A DNA stretch of 6,726 nt from UBA1081 sp964613045 (GTDB lineage: Bacteria > Bacillota > Clostridia > Oscillospirales > Acutalibacteraceae), in NCBI GenBank assembly GCA_964613045.1, contig CAZTFS010000107.1, positions 1 through 6,726 on the forward strand. Reading direction: 5' to 3'. A program made the translations under genes and the position numbers. Positions 5,204 to 6,726 of the stretch are shown piece by piece. The notes under the pieces were generated by a model. The model was not told the DNA's origin and did not search any database. It saw only the letters and a program-made list of their open reading frames with translations. Each line of letters opens with the position of its first letter. The stretch's first letter is position 1.

Positions 5204-6103
5204 TTAAATCGTAATTTCATTAAAAAGAAGCTTATCACTAGTAATGCGAGGACGCCACCAAGCTCTTGCCTGTTCATATTCTTTGGCATACGGGGTATAC
5301 CATTTCCAAGTAATATCAAATCCGCCGTCTTCCATTTGCAGTTTACCTAAAATATCTTTTTCCACTGTGATTAATGATTTGATTTCAGGCGTGATAAACT
5401 CCATATATCTGCCGGTAAAGATAACCGATGGCATCGGTACATATTCAACACCGTATTTAGTAATATCCTTACAAATACAATTTTCAATAGCCTTACACAA
5501 CAGGTCTTTGAAAATGTTTAAATCAACTATATCATTAATGCTGTTCGAAGTTAAAAGCTCATAAGCCAGCAGATAACAATTCACATCATCTCCGTTGATT
5601 TCTTCGCTGTTTTCAAGATACTCAAATCCCTCTTTTATTATTTCTTCATAAAGAGGGGTGCGGTTACCGTAACAAACCATAAATGCAGCCAAAGAAATTG
5701 ACGGATTAAATTTGCTGATGCCGTCGCCTTTTTTCTCCCACCAAATTGCATGAGGATAATCTTTGTTGCTGTCTATTGCAAACAACCAACGCTTTTTATC
5801 TTCATTGAAAGAATCGTGGGATTCCAAATATCTGACTATTCCTTTTACAATATCGGAATCTCTGTCAAGTGCATTTACACGGGAAAGAGTGATTATTGCA
5901 TCGTTGGTTGCAATAGGACTTGAATTGGGATTAAAAAAATCAGGCTCAAGAGCATGTCCAAATCCGCCATCAGCATTTTGAAATTGTAAAAGCTCATCAA
6001 TTACAGCTTGATTTGATTCATTCTCAAAGAAGTATTTGTAAACTGCCAATTCAAGAGGTCGTGCATTTTCTAAAATATATTGTATTGCCTTGTTTTTATC
6101 CAT
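5204..6103 (-). CDS. Terpene cyclase/prenyltransferase-fold protein with QxxDGGF repeats
   Basis: This 299-residue protein belongs to the squalene/hopene-cyclase-like or prenyltransferase alpha/alpha-barrel superfamily. It carries two Q-x-x-D-G-G-F repeats, Q42-N-A-D-G-G-F48 and Q256-M-E-D-G-G-F262. The first continues G-H-A-L-E-P-D55 and then S61-S-P-I-A-T, a combination found in a family of uncharacterised bacterial proteins of this length. W266-K-W and W282-W-R-P-R near the end fit the aromatic core of such barrels. It lacks the DxDD acid motif of class II cyclases and has no membrane segment, so terpene cyclisation is unlikely. A binding or unknown enzymatic role is more probable. Start 6103 is supported by GAGGA seven bases upstream and by the promoter, whose transcript should begin near 6126, after the other in-frame ATG at 6130. 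It is the first gene of the minus-strand operon. Confidence 0.8.
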   Translation of the reverse strand: MDKNKAIQYILENARPLELAVYKYFFENESNQAVIDELLQFQNADGGFGHALEPDFFNPNSSPIATNDAIITLSRVNALDRDSDIVKGIVRYLESHDSFNEDKKRWLFAIDSNKDYPHAIWWEKKGDGISKFNPSISLAAFMVCYGNRTPLYEEIIKEGFEYLENSEEINGDDVNCYLLAYELLTSNSINDIVDLNIFKDLLCKAIENCICKDITKYGVEYVPMPSVIFTGRYMEFITPEIKSLITVEKDILGKLQMEDGGFDITWKWYTPYAKEYEQARAWWRPRITSDKLLFNEITI

Positions 6104-6110
6104 AGTTATA

Positions 6111-6115
6111 TCCTC
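6111..6115 (-). promoter_or_regulatory. Ribosome binding site fixing the QxxDGGF protein start
   Basis: GAGGA on the minus strand lies seven bases before the ATG at 6103. The ATG at 6130 has no such site and lies at or upstream of the predicted transcript start. Confidence 0.75.
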
Positions 6116-6132
6116 GTACTTTTGATACAACC

Positions 6133-6161
6133 ATTATACATTAACTGCTTGAATAAAGCAA
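6133..6161 (-). promoter_or_regulatory. Sigma-A type promoter of the four-gene minus-strand operon
   Basis: On the minus strand TTGCTT (6161-6156) is followed after exactly 17 bases by a consensus TATAAT (6138-6133). This is the best promoter match in the window. It predicts a start near 6126 and a leader of about 22 bases that still contains the GAGGA site. It lies downstream of the LytTR remnant, so the operon does not depend on that gene. Confidence 0.72.
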
Positions 6162-6202
6162 CATCACCCCTGTCTTTTCTGACCGAAGTGATACTTGTTA
6201 CA

Positions 6203-6436
6203 TTACCGTTCGCTGAATTTTAAGAAAGTTTTCCTGAATGCTCCGATTTTTCTTGATGAAGTATAGACAGAATACTCTTTGTCGCCAGACTTTATTTTAA
6301 CAAAATCTTTTGTTACCTCATCAACATAATTCAGGTTTACTATGTAACTGTAATGAGGCTGAATAAAAACATCTCCGTTAAGCTTCTCTTTCCAATAATC
6401 TATTGGGTAGTGCGTTTCAATCTTTTTGTCAGTCAT
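6203..6436 (-). CDS. LytTR DNA-binding domain, probable 3' remnant of a response regulator
   Basis: The 77 residues from the ATG at 6436 cover the last two thirds of a LytTR domain, which binds DNA repeats in AgrA/LytR-type regulators. The core F24-I-Q-P-H-Y-S-Y-I-V-N-L-N-Y-V is the family hallmark (F-x-R-x-H-R-S-Y-I-V-N). It is followed by V48-x-I-K-S-G-D-K-E-Y-S-V-Y and a terminal helix R66-K-T-F-L-K. The first ATG is not a natural domain start. Codons upstream of it read I-L-Y-I-A-I-E-D-R-K-S-V-L-Y, which is the missing front of the same domain, and no ribosome binding site precedes the ATG. If made from 6436 the protein would lack the first strands and probably not fold. I therefore favour a broken gene, though use of a rare start codon upstream remains possible. 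It reads towards the operon promoter at 6161. Confidence 0.7.
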   Translation of the reverse strand: MTDKKIETHYPIDYWKEKLNGDVFIQPHYSYIVNLNYVDEVTKDFVKIKSGDKEYSVYTSSRKIGAFRKTFLKFSER

Positions 6437-6649
6437 ATACAGAACGGATTTTCTGTCTTCAATGGCAATATACAGTATCTCTTCTTGATAAACTCTGCAA
6501 ATGTCTTTATTACAAGTCTGAACGGTTATCGCAGAATTGCAACAGTATTTTTGCTTATCATCTAATGAAATACAAATTCTTTCACAACCGTTGCATGTTG
6601 TTAATCTGTAATAATATATACTAATTGCAGCTTTAGTTGATTTTTTGTT
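6437..6649 (-). pseudogene. Upstream part of the broken LytTR response regulator gene
   Basis: The LytTR frame stays open from the ATG at 6436 back to a TAA at 6652-6650, with no ATG, GTG or TTG in between. Its last 30 or so codons encode I-T-V-Q-T, then V-Y-Q-E-E-I-L-Y-I-A-I-E-D-R-K-S-V-L-Y, matching the N-terminal strands of LytTR domains. Before this, E-R-I-C-I-S-L-D-D-K-Q-K-Y resembles the linker that joins a receiver domain to LytTR. No receiver residues (phosphorylated Asp, Lys-Pro) are found in any minus-strand frame up to the window edge, where stops occur in all three. This suggests loss of the receiver portion by deletion or decay. Positions 6653-6726 hold nothing I can recognise. 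Confidence 0.55.
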
Positions 6650-6726
6650 TTAAGTATGATATATTACATACAATAGAATAACGAAAGAATAATCGACAGT
6701 GCTTCATCTATCCAAAGATGCATTCA

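Noticed and set aside
5244..5981. Plus-strand open frames within the QxxDGGF gene
   Set aside because: They are shadows of a clear coding frame on the minus strand, with no family features.
5204..6103. Functional terpene or hopene cyclase
   Set aside because: It is about half the usual length, has only two QxxDGGF repeats, and lacks the DxDD acid motif.
6353..6624. Two overlapping plus-strand open frames near the right end
   Set aside because: Both are antisense to the LytTR coding frame, which has strong family residues; neither shows a convincing start or product.
1..6726. Integron cassette array, CRISPR array or transposon
   Set aside because: No regularly spaced repeats, attC-like sites, terminal inverted repeats, integrase or transposase were seen, and gene orientation is mixed.

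Overview
The window comes from an AT-rich, low-GC Gram-positive bacterium, most likely an anaerobic Clostridia relative such as a gut Ruminococcus- or Eubacterium-like organism. This is inferred from the base composition, the purine-rich Shine-Dalgarno sites and the family mix: stand-alone GNAT acetyltransferases, DUF3795, AraC-GNAT fusion, LytTR and AAA_33-type kinase. No rRNA, tRNA, CRISPR array, transposase or integrase is visible.

Layout. (1) Positions 1-1349, plus strand: two GNAT-type acetyltransferase genes, the first cut by the window edge, and a cysteine-rich DUF3795 protein. They are packed like an operon and end at a hairpin terminator (1357-1386). (2) Positions 1417-2461, plus strand: a promoter with a palindrome over its start region drives a DeoR-family repressor whose stop overlaps (ATGA) the start of a 65-residue XRE/Cro-type regulator. 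(3) A 12-bp perfect hairpin (2467-2498) lies between the convergent XRE and AraC genes and probably terminates both. (4) Positions 2501-3682, minus strand: a 393-residue fusion of an AraC-type DNA-binding domain to a GNAT-like C-terminus, with its own leader containing repeated TGTAAA-type half-sites. (5) Positions 3790-6161, minus strand: a tight four-gene operon starting from a good promoter (TTGCTT-N17-TATAAT). It encodes a 299-residue terpene-cyclase-fold (QxxDGGF repeat) protein, a GNAT, a small P-loop kinase of AAA_33 type, and another GNAT overlapping the kinase by 8 bp. (6) Positions 6203-6649, minus strand: a LytTR DNA-binding domain whose homology runs well upstream of its first ATG without a start codon or receiver domain, so it looks like the 3' remnant of a LytTR response regulator.

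How it works together: five separate GNAT-like domains occur in under 7 kb, alongside a kinase and three transcription regulators. No pathway enzymes or transporters are present. The window therefore reads as an accessory cluster of small-molecule modifying enzymes (acetylation, possibly phosphorylation) with local regulators. Substrates cannot be read from the sequence. Several starts have been moved from the longest open frame to the one supported by a ribosome binding site: DUF3795 at 972, DeoR at 1491, GNAT at 4236, kinase at 4720 and the QxxDGGF protein at 6103.
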